Shown here in pieces: positions 7,272-15,334 of a stretch of DNA of 40,871 bases. Each line of letters begins with the position of its first letter. Position 1 is the first letter of the stretch. Origin of the DNA: Mycetohabitans sp. B8 (GTDB taxonomy: Bacteria; Pseudomonadota; Gammaproteobacteria; Burkholderiales; Burkholderiaceae); assembly GCF_021991875.1 (NCBI RefSeq), contig NZ_JAHLKR010000012.1, positions 1-40,871 of the forward strand, written 5' to 3'. Both the position numbers and the translations under genes were made by a program. The notes under the pieces were generated by a model. It was not told the origin of the DNA, ran no database searches, and worked only from the letters and a program-made list of their open reading frames with translations.

Positions 7272-7523
7272 TTACAAAATTCCGCCTCGGGTTACCCGCA
7301 TTGTGGGCCGTTTCGTTGCCGGCGGAAACACTTGCCACGAACCGTCGTCGTGACTGAAAAAGAACACAATTTGCATACCTGTCGGCCTTGAGGCTTCTAT
7401 GCACACGTAGCGCCGTTGGGTGGAATTCATGCGACTGAAGCGTGCAATGCGGATGGGCGTCTCAGGCGTGGGTGAGAACCATTTGTCAACAAGTAACCGC
7501 AACGACATTCCGGCGTTATTCAT
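7272..7523 (-). CDS. Small conserved-looking protein of unknown function
   Basis: An 83-residue reading frame starting at 7523; GGAG stands only 3 nt before the ATG, which is close. The sequence is well ordered: LLVDKWFSPTPETPIRIARF, then RYVCIEASRPTG, then FFFSHDDGSWQVFPPA. I believe similar small proteins of unknown role occur in Burkholderia genomes, but I cannot confirm this here. There is no signal peptide, membrane helix or known motif. The FFxHDDGSWxVFPP stretch looks like a compact beta-rich fold. It is flanked by transposon debris on the left and nothing readable on the right. Confidence 0.5.
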   Translation of the reverse strand: MNNAGMSLRLLVDKWFSPTPETPIRIARFSRMNSTQRRYVCIEASRPTGMQIVFFFSHDDGSWQVFPPATKRPTMRVTRGGIL

Positions 7524-7529
7524 GATCTC

Positions 7530-7775
7530 CAGTTCTACTGAACGCTTGTTGCATCATCGCTTTACGGTTTACTGCAAACTCCTGGTGAATCCGTCTTAAG
7601 CCAGCATCTGTAGACGGGCGGGCGCCGCGTCCATCTTGAAGTCGATGGACACAGACACTCGATGGTAGACCGTGTCGAAAAACATGCTACTTCAGCATAA
7701 GAAATAGCACGGTGTCCAATGCTCGCATGTAGCTATTTTGTTCCTTATGATTCCCCGGTGAAGGCGAGATTTGCT
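7530..7775. other. Intergenic region with no supportable gene
   Basis: About 245 bp downstream of the alcohol dehydrogenase gene and upstream of the small minus-strand gene. I see no RNA gene, terminator with a T-run, or legible transposase fragment. Confidence 0.4.
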
Positions 7776-8939
7776 TTACATAGCGGCTTCGAAGATTGCG
7801 ATGACCTGGGCGAGGGTTGCTTTGCGAGGATTCGTCAGCATGCATGCGTCTTTCTGCGCATTGCTAGCCATAACTTCATGATCGTGTGCTTTCACGCCCA
7901 GGCCCGACGGGATACCGATGGACGCGGACAAGTTCCGGATCGCCGTTATAGCAGCCCGCGCAGCGTCGACTGTACTGAGCCCGGCGGTATTCACGCCGAG
8001 CAGCGCAGCGATGGTGGCGAAGCGCTCGGGCACGGCGATCAGGTTGAACTCGCACACGTGCGGTAACAGGATCGCATTGCAGACTCCATGCGGCAAGTTG
8101 TAAAACCCGCCGAGTTGATGCGCCATCGCATGCACATAGCCGAGCGACGCATTGTTGAACGCCATGCCGGCGAGGTACTGCGCGTAGCACATCGCGGCAC
8201 GTGCCTCCATGGATTCGCCGTTCGCGACTGCCTTCGACAGCCAGGTGCCGATCAGCGCAATCGCCTTTTCGGCACACGCGTCGGTAATCGGCGTGGCTGC
8301 GGTGGACACGTATGCTTCTACTGCGTGAGTCAACGCGTCCATGCCGGTCGCAGCGGTCAATGCCGGCGGCATCGCCACCATTAGGCGCGGATCATCGATC
8401 GCGATGAGCGGGGTACAGCGCCAATCGACGATGGCCATTTTGACGTGGTTGCTCGAGTTGGTGATGATGCAGAATCGCGTCATCTCCGCAGCGGTGCCGG
8501 CCGTTGTGTTGATAGAAATCAACGGCGTCATGGGCACCGTTGATTTGTCGATACCTTCGTAGTCGCGAATATGTCCGCCGCCGGCGGTGACCAGCCCGAT
8601 GCCTTTTGCGCAGTCGTGCGATGAACCGCCACCCAGCGAGACGATGAAGTCACAACCTTCTCGCTCGAACAGCTTGACGCCGTCGTGGACGTTGATGTCG
8701 GTAGGATTGGGCTCGGCACCCGGAAAGGTCACGGCTTGAAGCCCAGCCTCACGGATGTAGCCTGCGATGATCTCGGAGATCCCCATTTTATGTAGGCCGG
8801 CATCCGTCACGATGAGCGCCTTTTTCGCGCCGAGTGACTTGGCTCGGGAACCGGTTTCGCGTGTACAACCCGGTCCGATGAGGGTCACGCAGGGAATGAA
8901 AAAGCTGTCGGTACGATCAGCGATGTTTAGGTAGCTCAT
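7776..8939 (-). CDS. Iron-containing alcohol dehydrogenase
   Basis: A 387-residue group III (Fe-dependent) NAD(P) alcohol dehydrogenase of normal length. The nucleotide-binding loop is SLGGGSSHDCAKGIGLV. The metal ligands lie in the usual places: MDALTHAVEAYVSTAAT (Asp and first His region), then YVHAMAHQLGGFYNLPHG with the remaining His residues. The start at 8939 has CGGAGACGCA before it. It would interconvert a primary alcohol or diol with its aldehyde in the cytoplasm; the substrate cannot be inferred. It stands alone: downstream is debris, and upstream is a hydroxypyruvate isomerase relic on the other strand. Confidence 0.9.
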   Translation of the reverse strand: MSYLNIADRTDSFFIPCVTLIGPGCTRETGSRAKSLGAKKALIVTDAGLHKMGISEIIAGYIREAGLQAVTFPGAEPNPTDINVHDGVKLFEREGCDFIVSLGGGSSHDCAKGIGLVTAGGGHIRDYEGIDKSTVPMTPLISINTTAGTAAEMTRFCIITNSSNHVKMAIVDWRCTPLIAIDDPRLMVAMPPALTAATGMDALTHAVEAYVSTAATPITDACAEKAIALIGTWLSKAVANGESMEARAAMCYAQYLAGMAFNNASLGYVHAMAHQLGGFYNLPHGVCNAILLPHVCEFNLIAVPERFATIAALLGVNTAGLSTVDAARAAITAIRNLSASIGIPSGLGVKAHDHEVMASNAQKDACMLTNPRKATLAQVIAIFEAAM

Positions 8940-9430
8940 TGCGTCTCCGAGTTTTGGAGGCTTACCGTCTTGCGGCCAAAGGGTTGACGCATGAACCGTA
9001 CCAGCGTTCGAGAGAACGATTTTTCAAGCGCTTTTCTTGGGACGTGCCATGTGCATTGTTGTCATTCGAAGCAATGTGTTGCGTTATGGAGCAGTCTAAT
9101 CCCTGGCTCGCGCTGAGCATGAAACAATGGCCTCGGGGTACGGCACGATGCGGATGACGCCGCCTGCCACTGGGCATGCTATTTGGAGAATCTCGCGTAC
9201 GCGGCCGGCGAGGCTGTAGTACATGGCATCACCATCGTCATCGAGCCGATCAATCTGCGTGACATGTCAGGATAGTTGCTGAATCGGCAAAGCGATGCCG
9301 AAACGGCACGTCGGAGGGTCTGTGTGAGGTGCGGTAAGGAGGTCCGCGTTGGTTGCGTGACGGAGGGTAGGCAACTCGGCAATTGGCTGCATGACTTGCG
9401 GTGAGCGGGGCGGCGCCGCCTACCGTCTAA
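8940..9430. other. Decayed intergenic region
   Basis: About 490 bp between the alcohol dehydrogenase and the efflux operon. Only 9165-9310 is legible, as a hydroxypyruvate isomerase relic. The rest has no supportable gene. Confidence 0.5.
9165..9310 (+). pseudogene. hyi: Hydroxypyruvate isomerase relic
   Basis: A plus-strand frame reads [20 protein letters not shown] then [11 protein letters not shown], a TAG, then LLNRQSDAE. This matches the middle of hydroxypyruvate isomerase (usual form NLRYAAx..HGITVLIEPINxRDxPGFFLNRQxDA; family knowledge), including the catalytic Glu in IEPIN. A stop replaces the aromatic residue after MSG. No start codon and no C-terminal half remain, so the gene is dead. 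In relatives this enzyme serves glyoxylate metabolism. Confidence 0.7.
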
Positions 9431-10318
9431 CTACGTGCGCGGCCCGGTGCCGTTTGCCGCGGCCGGCTTGACCACTACCGTGCAGGTCGTGCCGGCGGAC
9501 AGGATCAAGCCGTCGGGCACCTGATCGATATGGATGCGTACTGGAACACGCTGCGCGAGACGGACCCAGTTGAAGGTTGGATTGACGTCGGCAAGCAGTT
9601 CGCGGCTCATCGGGTTGTCGCGGTCGGCGATGCCGCGCGAGATCCCTTCGACATGGCCCTTCAATACCGCGCCGCTCATCAGTCGCATCTCGGCCGGGTC
9701 GCCGATCTTGAGCAGCGGGATCTTGGTTTCCTCGAAATAACCGTAGACCCAGAACGAGTGGCTGTCGACGAGTGCCAGCTTAGGCTGTCCGGCGATTGCG
9801 TAATCGCCGCGATAGGCGTTCAGGTTTGTCACGTAGCCGTCCACTGGCGCGACCACGGTCGTGCGCTCCAGGTTCAGCTTTGCCGCGGCGAGTTGCGCGA
9901 GCGCCTGTTCATATTGGGCTTGGGCGCTGGCAGCCTGAATCACGGCATTTTCGCGGTTCTCCTTTGATACAACCAGCGCGTCCAGATCCCGGCGTCGTGC
10001 GGCATCGTCACGGCGCATCTGCAGATCCGCCTTGCGTGCCGCGACCAGCGCCTCGGCTTGCTGGACGGCGATGCGGTAATGGTCCGGATCGATGCGCATC
10101 AGGACGTCGCCGCGATGCACGAACTGATTGTCCCGCACCGGGAACTCGACAATCTGCCCCGATACGTCCGGCGCGATGTTGATGATCTGCGCCCTGACGC
10201 GTCCGTCGCGGGTCCAGGGTGAATCCATGTAGTGGACCCACAACGCGCGACCGAGCAACACGGCAACGGCGAAGATTGCGATAGTCGCAAAGAAGCTGAG
10301 GATATGGCGAAGTTTCAT
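9431..10318 (-). CDS. HlyD/EmrA-type membrane fusion protein (AaeA-like)
   Basis: A 295-residue periplasmic adaptor for an aromatic-acid type efflux pump. I place the start at 10318 (MKLRHILSF); an upstream in-frame extension would overlap the previous gene and lacks family similarity. Residues 5-30 form one inner-membrane anchor. Then come DGRVRAQIINIAPDVSGQIV (first lipoyl half), a helical hairpin rich in Ala and Arg (about 85-160), and ERTTVVAPVDGYVTNLNAYR (second lipoyl half), followed by the beta-barrel. It is the last gene of a minus-strand operon after NodT, FUSC and DUF1656 genes, 16 bp after the DUF1656 stop. Confidence 0.9.
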   Translation of the reverse strand: MKLRHILSFFATIAIFAVAVLLGRALWVHYMDSPWTRDGRVRAQIINIAPDVSGQIVEFPVRDNQFVHRGDVLMRIDPDHYRIAVQQAEALVAARKADLQMRRDDAARRRDLDALVVSKENRENAVIQAASAQAQYEQALAQLAAAKLNLERTTVVAPVDGYVTNLNAYRGDYAIAGQPKLALVDSHSFWVYGYFEETKIPLLKIGDPAEMRLMSGAVLKGHVEGISRGIADRDNPMSRELLADVNPTFNWVRLAQRVPVRIHIDQVPDGLILSAGTTCTVVVKPAAANGTGPRT

Positions 10319-10334
10319 GTCCGACTCTTTGGGT

Positions 10335-10535
10335 TCAACGATAAACGGCGAGCCCGAGCAGGCAGATGATACAGGTGAGCAAGCTCGCGCGAGCGAGCGG
10401 TGGGTGCCAGAACAAACGATATATGCCAAAGTAGGCTAATACGCGATCGAGCGCCCACGTCAACGCGGTGCCGGCCAGCGTGGTGAGCAGGACCATGGGA
10501 ACGTAGGCGTCGAACAATGCGATGTCACGCGGCAT
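10335..10535 (-). CDS. DUF1656 small membrane protein (AaeX-like)
   Basis: A 66-residue protein with two membrane helices: VPMVLLTTLAGTALTWAL near residues 11-28 and SLLTCIICLLGLAVY at the C-terminus. PRDIALFDAYVP is the usual N-terminus of DUF1656/AaeX proteins. The start at 10535 overlaps the end of the FUSC gene by 11 nt; a longer in-frame start at 10601 would overlap by 77 nt and is less likely. The family is nearly always found between FUSC pumps and HlyD adaptors; its exact role is unknown. Confidence 0.85.
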   Translation of the reverse strand: MPRDIALFDAYVPMVLLTTLAGTALTWALDRVLAYFGIYRLFWHPPLARASLLTCIICLLGLAVYR

Positions 10536-12732
10536 GGGGGGGATCTCGTCGGTGAGGGCTATGCTGGCCGGGTGTGAGCCCGCTAAGTGGAGACTGGGCA
10601 TCGAGCAGAGCGGTCCGGATGAAATGCAAATAGCTCAAAGTACGTTGCAACCTGTGCCGGTCATCGCGCGACCCAGCGACGCTGCGCAGCATGACCAGCG
10701 CCGCGTCGATACTGGCTGCGGTCGCCTCGCGTGCGTCGACGAGCCGTCGATGGCTGGGTGCGGAGAACAAACCGGCCAGTGTGTTCAGCATGTGTTGCGC
10801 GGCCTGCCGCCACGGCATGTTGGCCGAATAGCGGGGTTCGGCGGGGAGTCGGTCGAGTTCCATGCGTAATTCGATCACAGCATGACCGACCTCGAGCACG
10901 GTAAAGGTCCACGATAGCATTCGCATTTGCAGGTCCGGACGATCCGCGGTGACTGCATTGGCTTGGTGCAGCAGGTCACGCGTGCCGCTTTCCAAGTATT
11001 GACGGGCCCGGCTCAGTCGAGTGGCGCACGCGTCCACGACCTGGTGTAGCAGGGCCCGCTGCAGTTGCTTATGCAGCCACGGACTGGCCGGTGGCAGCAG
11101 TACGGCACTGACTAGCGCGACGACGAGCATCGCGGCAATCAGCGCGATGGCATCGTTCATGTACGACGAAGGATCGTAGCGCACGACGTTGTCGGGGCCG
11201 GCCAGGAAGCAGAAGAATACGCAATAGCCCATGCCGAACGCGGCCCAGCCCGCACGCGTGGACATCAGTACGCCGAACATCAGCAAGGGGGTAAGGGTGG
11301 CGCACAGCAACGCGTAACCGTTCAGGTGCGGGAAGATGCCGAACACCACGATGAAACCGGCGAACACCGCGACCATCGTACCCATCGCCATCTGCGCGGC
11401 GCCCTTGGCGGGCTGCGGCATTGACGCGACCAGCGCGCTCGTGGCGGCCGCGTTCAACACCGCTATGCCGCCGCTTTGCCAGGCGGTCTCAATCCAGAAT
11501 GCGGCGAACAACAGCATCACAATGGCCGCCCGCACGCCGGCTACGCCCGCCGCCACGGTATGGGTGCGCGGGATGTAGCGTTGTGCATCGTACTCACGCT
11601 CATGAAGGTCCGTGCTCAGCGACGCGTACGTGAGCGCGTACGCGTGCATCTCTTCGACGAATCGGTACAGCAATTCGGCTGCGGTGTCGAAGTCCAGCAG
11701 CGCGATGCCTTCACGCTGTTCGAGCTGCGCTCGGGTATCCCGTATGCGGCGCGGCAAGGCCTGCTTGAACGCCTGCAGCTGTGTCGCCACGTGCTGTGCA
11801 TCCTCCGCGTTGCACACCGGTGCGCCGCTTTTCTTCAGCAGTAGCGGCGCGACTTCGCGAAAATACGGTTCGATTGCCTCGACGATTTGAACCTGGCCGC
11901 CAGCACGGATCCGGTTCATCAACTGGTGTAGCGCATGAAAGCGTGTCGATGCTTTCATGAACTCGGTGTTCAGCCGCGACAGCCGGCCACTGCGCATTCG
12001 GCTGTGCGGATCTTCGAACACCGCGAAGCTGCGCATCGCTTCTAACCCGACGACATCGGCGGCAAAACGCGCGTTGGTGCGTTCGGCACGAGAGCGGTCA
12101 ATTCGGCCCCCCAGCGTATCCGATACAAATTCGACGAACGCGAGGTATCGCGCCCGGACCGTGGAGCGAATCGCGTCGGCGGTGTGCTGGGGCAGTACCA
12201 GCGCGCTGACCGCACCAGCACACAGGATGCCCAGCGTAACCTCCGTGACCCTTGTCACGGCCGCCATGAACGCACCATCCGCATGCTGGGCGGCCGGAAT
12301 GCCCACCAGCGCGGCGGTATAGCCGGCGAGCACGAACCCGTACGAGCGGAAGTTACGGTTACGCGCCGCGCCAAAGGTGCAAATGCCCACCCAGATCGAT
12401 ACGGACAGCAAAAACAGCTCGCGCTGTTGCGCAAACAGCGAAACCAGCGCAATCGTCACGACTGAGCCGACCACGGTCCCTACGATCCGGTAAAAGCTTT
12501 TGGCGAGCACCATTCCGCTTTGCGGCTGCATGACAATGAATACGGTTGTCATCGCGGTACGCGGTTGCGGCAAGTCCAGCTTCATGGCCACGCCTAGCGC
12601 AAGCAACGCGGCGCCGACGGTCTTAAATATATAAATCCATACCCGGCCGTCGGTGCGTAACCAGTCGCGCATCGTGTCGCGCCATGCGGGCGATGACGTC
12701 AACCGGGCCAGCACGGATGTCGCGCTGCTCAT
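10525..12732 (-). CDS. FUSC-family inner-membrane efflux protein (AaeB-like)
   Basis: A 735-residue transporter with the FUSC layout: a first membrane block at residues 30-185 (including MTTVFIVMQPQSGMVLAKSF and VGSVVTIALVSLFA), a cytoplasmic helical region (about 190-395), a second membrane block (about 405-560, VAGVRAAIVMLLFAAFWIET), and a C-terminal cytosolic part. AaeB relatives export hydroxylated aromatic carboxylic acids together with AaeA. Its start overlaps the NodT stop by 4 nt and its end overlaps the DUF1656 start, so the four genes form a tight operon giving a complete tripartite pump. Confidence 0.92.
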   Translation of the reverse strand: MSSATSVLARLTSSPAWRDTMRDWLRTDGRVWIYIFKTVGAALLALGVAMKLDLPQPRTAMTTVFIVMQPQSGMVLAKSFYRIVGTVVGSVVTIALVSLFAQQRELFLLSVSIWVGICTFGAARNRNFRSYGFVLAGYTAALVGIPAAQHADGAFMAAVTRVTEVTLGILCAGAVSALVLPQHTADAIRSTVRARYLAFVEFVSDTLGGRIDRSRAERTNARFAADVVGLEAMRSFAVFEDPHSRMRSGRLSRLNTEFMKASTRFHALHQLMNRIRAGGQVQIVEAIEPYFREVAPLLLKKSGAPVCNAEDAQHVATQLQAFKQALPRRIRDTRAQLEQREGIALLDFDTAAELLYRFVEEMHAYALTYASLSTDLHEREYDAQRYIPRTHTVAAGVAGVRAAIVMLLFAAFWIETAWQSGGIAVLNAAATSALVASMPQPAKGAAQMAMGTMVAVFAGFIVVFGIFPHLNGYALLCATLTPLLMFGVLMSTRAGWAAFGMGYCVFFCFLAGPDNVVRYDPSSYMNDAIALIAAMLVVALVSAVLLPPASPWLHKQLQRALLHQVVDACATRLSRARQYLESGTRDLLHQANAVTADRPDLQMRMLSWTFTVLEVGHAVIELRMELDRLPAEPRYSANMPWRQAAQHMLNTLAGLFSAPSHRRLVDAREATAASIDAALVMLRSVAGSRDDRHRLQRTLSYLHFIRTALLDAQSPLSGLTPGQHSPHRRDPPHAA

Positions 12733-14234
12733 TGCGATGCCTGCCGGGCGACGGCCTTGGGCACGCGTGGATCCTTGTCGGACGGGCCGTCGCTCGGACC
12801 GACCAGTCCGCCACCCAGCGCGGCCGTCAGCGACGCGCGGGCCGCCAGCTTCGACGCGTGGATAATTTCGGCGTCCTGTTGTGCCTGCAACAATTGGGTT
12901 TGCGCGCTCAATACCGACAGGTAGTCGGTCAAGCCGCGCCGAAAGCCGGTGGAGGCCAGATCGTAGCTGCGCTGGGCGACGGCGACCGCGCGCTGCACCG
13001 CATCCTGCTGGACATCGAGCGATTTCAACGTGACGATCTGGTCCGCGATGTCCTTCAATGCGTCAACCAGCGTCTGATTGTATTGATCGACGGCCAGGTC
13101 ATAGCCGGCGCTGGCGGCATTCAGCTGAGCGCGCAGCCGCCCGCCGTTGAAGATCGGCAGTGAGACTGCCGGTCCCACCGTGGCAGCATGCGCTTGGGAC
13201 AACAGAAAGGCTAACGGTCCGCCGCCGACGAACATGCCGCCGACCGAGGCCAGCAGATTGACGTTCGGACAGAAGGCAGTCCTGGCGACGTCGATACCCG
13301 CGGCGTTGGCGGCCACGCGCCAACGCGCGGCGACCACGTCGGGCCGATGACCGAGCAACTCGGCAGGCAAGTTCGATGGCAGGCTCACCGGCGTCTGGAG
13401 CGAGAGCGTCGGACGTTGCAGCGCGGCGCCTGCTCCCGGGCCTTTGCCGGCCAGTGCGGCAAGCTGGTTGCGGATGAGTGCGATCTGCTCGTCGAATGCC
13501 GCGATTTGGCATTCGCGTTGGGGCAGCGGAGCTTGCGCCTGCGTAAGTTCCAATTGGGTACCGATACCGCCTTGCAGCCGCCGTTGCGCAATGTCAGCAA
13601 TCGACTGCTCGTGCGCCAGCGTCTGCGCGGCGATGTCCCGTTGCGCGAACGCGAGTGATAGCTTGATGTAGGCGCGTACGATGTTGGCTTCGAGCTCGAG
13701 TTGCGCGGCCCGGGCATCGACCGCTTGCATGCGCGCCGTATCGAGTGCACGCTCGGCGGCCTTTTTATCACGCCTCCACAGATCTAGGTTGTACGATAAC
13801 GACAGTCCAATCGTGTTATTCCACTTATTGGCGTTGGCCAGCGGCCCAGGACCGTAAAACACGTTGTCGGGCCAGTGCTGCCGCGTCATCGACAGATTAC
13901 CGTTGAGTTGAGGCGCGAGATCGGCCCGCGTAACGTCGGCCATTGCCTGCGCCTGCCTTACGCGATCTCGGGCCATTGCCAAGCTGGGCGAGCCGGTCAG
14001 CGCATCGGTGATCCACTGATCGAGCTGCGGATCGCGGTACATTCTCCACCATTGCTCGTTCGGCCACTGTGCATTGACGCTTGCTGCACGCACGGCCTGG
14101 GACACATCGAGCTGGCCGGCGTCAACCGGCTTGGCGCGAGGCGCGATGCCATGGGTACTCGCACAGCCCGCAATAATCAAGTAGCTTGCAAAAATTACGG
14201 GAGTCAGCGTGATGAAACGTCGGACGGATCGCAC
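12729..14234 (-). CDS. NodT-family outer-membrane efflux lipoprotein
   Basis: A 501-residue TolC-like channel lipoprotein. The signal peptide ends in a lipobox, LIIAGC, with Cys24 lipidated. Two repeated OEP domains follow, with markers such as WWRMYRDPQLDQWITDAL, LSYNLDLWRRDKKAAERAL and the second-repeat SLPIFNGGRLRAQLNAA. The family is about this length. It is the first gene of the efflux operon and faces a LysR regulator across 158 bp. The ACG-rich C-terminal tail (GPSDGPSDKDP) looks unstructured. It should supply the outer-membrane exit for the FUSC/HlyD pump. Confidence 0.92.
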   Translation of the reverse strand: MRSVRRFITLTPVIFASYLIIAGCASTHGIAPRAKPVDAGQLDVSQAVRAASVNAQWPNEQWWRMYRDPQLDQWITDALTGSPSLAMARDRVRQAQAMADVTRADLAPQLNGNLSMTRQHWPDNVFYGPGPLANANKWNNTIGLSLSYNLDLWRRDKKAAERALDTARMQAVDARAAQLELEANIVRAYIKLSLAFAQRDIAAQTLAHEQSIADIAQRRLQGGIGTQLELTQAQAPLPQRECQIAAFDEQIALIRNQLAALAGKGPGAGAALQRPTLSLQTPVSLPSNLPAELLGHRPDVVAARWRVAANAAGIDVARTAFCPNVNLLASVGGMFVGGGPLAFLLSQAHAATVGPAVSLPIFNGGRLRAQLNAASAGYDLAVDQYNQTLVDALKDIADQIVTLKSLDVQQDAVQRAVAVAQRSYDLASTGFRRGLTDYLSVLSAQTQLLQAQQDAEIIHASKLAARASLTAALGGGLVGPSDGPSDKDPRVPKAVARQASQ

Positions 14235-14255
14235 GGCTATCTCGAAACACCCCGA

Positions 14256-14301
14256 AATGACTGGTCATTAAAATTATATTTTTGAAGTATTTTCTGAATA
14301 A
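14256..14301 (-). promoter_or_regulatory. Promoter and operator for the efflux operon
   Basis: Read on the minus strand, a consensus -10 box TATAAT lies at 14273-14278 with TTATTC 17 bp upstream (14296-14301). The transcription start would fall near 14266, inside a perfect 14-bp palindrome AATGACTGGTCATT at 14256-14269, which ends 22 nt before the NodT start. A palindrome over the start site is the usual place for a repressor. The ATGAC/GTCAT arms recall TetR-type operators, but no TetR gene is nearby. Confidence 0.5.
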
Positions 14302-14347
14302 GCGATCACTTTGAGATAGTTCCTTACCAAAAAAGCAATAATAGCTC

Positions 14348-14362
14348 TTGCAAAATGTGCAA
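14348..14362 (+). promoter_or_regulatory. LysR-type operator (TTGCA-N5-TGCAA)
   Basis: TTGCAAAATGTGCAA is a perfect interrupted palindrome that contains the T-N11-A core of LysR-regulator sites. It lies 31 bp before the LysR start and in the divergent region shared with the efflux operon, so it could serve both autoregulation and activation of the pump genes. Confidence 0.6.
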
Positions 14363-14392
14363 CAATGCTTCGAACCGTCCAGGAAGTTCGTT

Positions 14393-15334
14393 ATGGATAC
14401 GCTGCAAAACATGAAGGTGTTTGTCCGCGTTGTGGAGGCTAAGAGCTTCACGGCTGCGGCGCAGCAAATGAATACGACGACGGCGTACGCATCGCGGGCC
14501 ATATCGGATCTGGAGGCGCACCTGCGCACCCGCTTGCTGAACCGTACGACGCGGCGCATCGCGCTCACGGAGGCGGGGGAGCGATACTTGCAACGGTGCG
14601 AGCAGATCCTCGCCTACGTCGATCAGGCCGAAGCCGAAGCCGCCGACGCGCACGCACGACCCTCGGGCCGGCTCAGAATCCATGCGACCACCAGTTTCGG
14701 CCAGTATTACGTGGTGCCTGCCGTCACGCGTTATCAGGAGCGTTATCCGTCTGTGGCGGTCGATCTGACGCTGTCGCAGCACGTGCCGGATCTGCTCGAT
14801 GAAGGCTACGATGTCACGCTGCAGGTCAGCACGAACGAACTGCCCGATTCCGGATTGGTATCGCAGCGGCTTGGCGACTCGTACAGTGTGCTATGCGCCT
14901 CTCCGGCCTATTTGGAAAAGCATGGCACGCCCCGCAGCGTCCGGGATCTGGCCGGCCATACCTGCCTGCGCATCGTGACATCGATCTTTCCCGGTGATCA
15001 TTGGCGCTTCGACGGGCCGGACGGCATTGAGACGATCGAGTTGCCGGCGCCGACGTTCCAGGTCAATGTGGCGGACGCGCTCGCGGTGGCACTGCGCGAG
15101 GGAATGGGCATTGGCGCGCTGCTCACGCCTTCGGCGTTGCCGGCGCTGCGCAATGGCACGCTGGTGCGCGTGTTGCCAGACCACAAGATGCAAAAGATGA
15201 CGATTTACGCGATGTATGCGTCGCGGCAATATCTGGACGCGAAGATCCGGACCTGGGTCGAATTCCTGCGCGAGCATATTTCGAAGGCACTTGCGGCTGA
15301 CGAGGCCGCGTTGCAGACCTTCGGGGTGCGCTAG
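14393..15334 (+). CDS. LysR-family transcriptional regulator (AaeR/DmlR-like)
   Basis: A 313-residue regulator. The ATG at 14393 has AGGAAG upstream and gives the usual N-terminus MDTLQNMKVFVRVVEAKSF; the helix-turn-helix follows (SFTAAAQQMNTTTAYASRAI, residues 18-37), then RLLNRTTRRIALTEAGE and a linker helix. The effector domain starts near residue 90 (GRLRIHATTSFGQYYVVPAV). Regulators of this subgroup commonly sit opposite FUSC or other aromatic-acid efflux operons and respond to the exported compound (family knowledge). Its stop codon directly abuts the stop codon of the convergent FAD oxidase gene. Confidence 0.92.
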   Translation: MDTLQNMKVFVRVVEAKSFTAAAQQMNTTTAYASRAISDLEAHLRTRLLNRTTRRIALTEAGERYLQRCEQILAYVDQAEAEAADAHARPSGRLRIHATTSFGQYYVVPAVTRYQERYPSVAVDLTLSQHVPDLLDEGYDVTLQVSTNELPDSGLVSQRLGDSYSVLCASPAYLEKHGTPRSVRDLAGHTCLRIVTSIFPGDHWRFDGPDGIETIELPAPTFQVNVADALAVALREGMGIGALLTPSALPALRNGTLVRVLPDHKMQKMTIYAMYASRQYLDAKIRTWVEFLREHISKALAADEAALQTFGVR

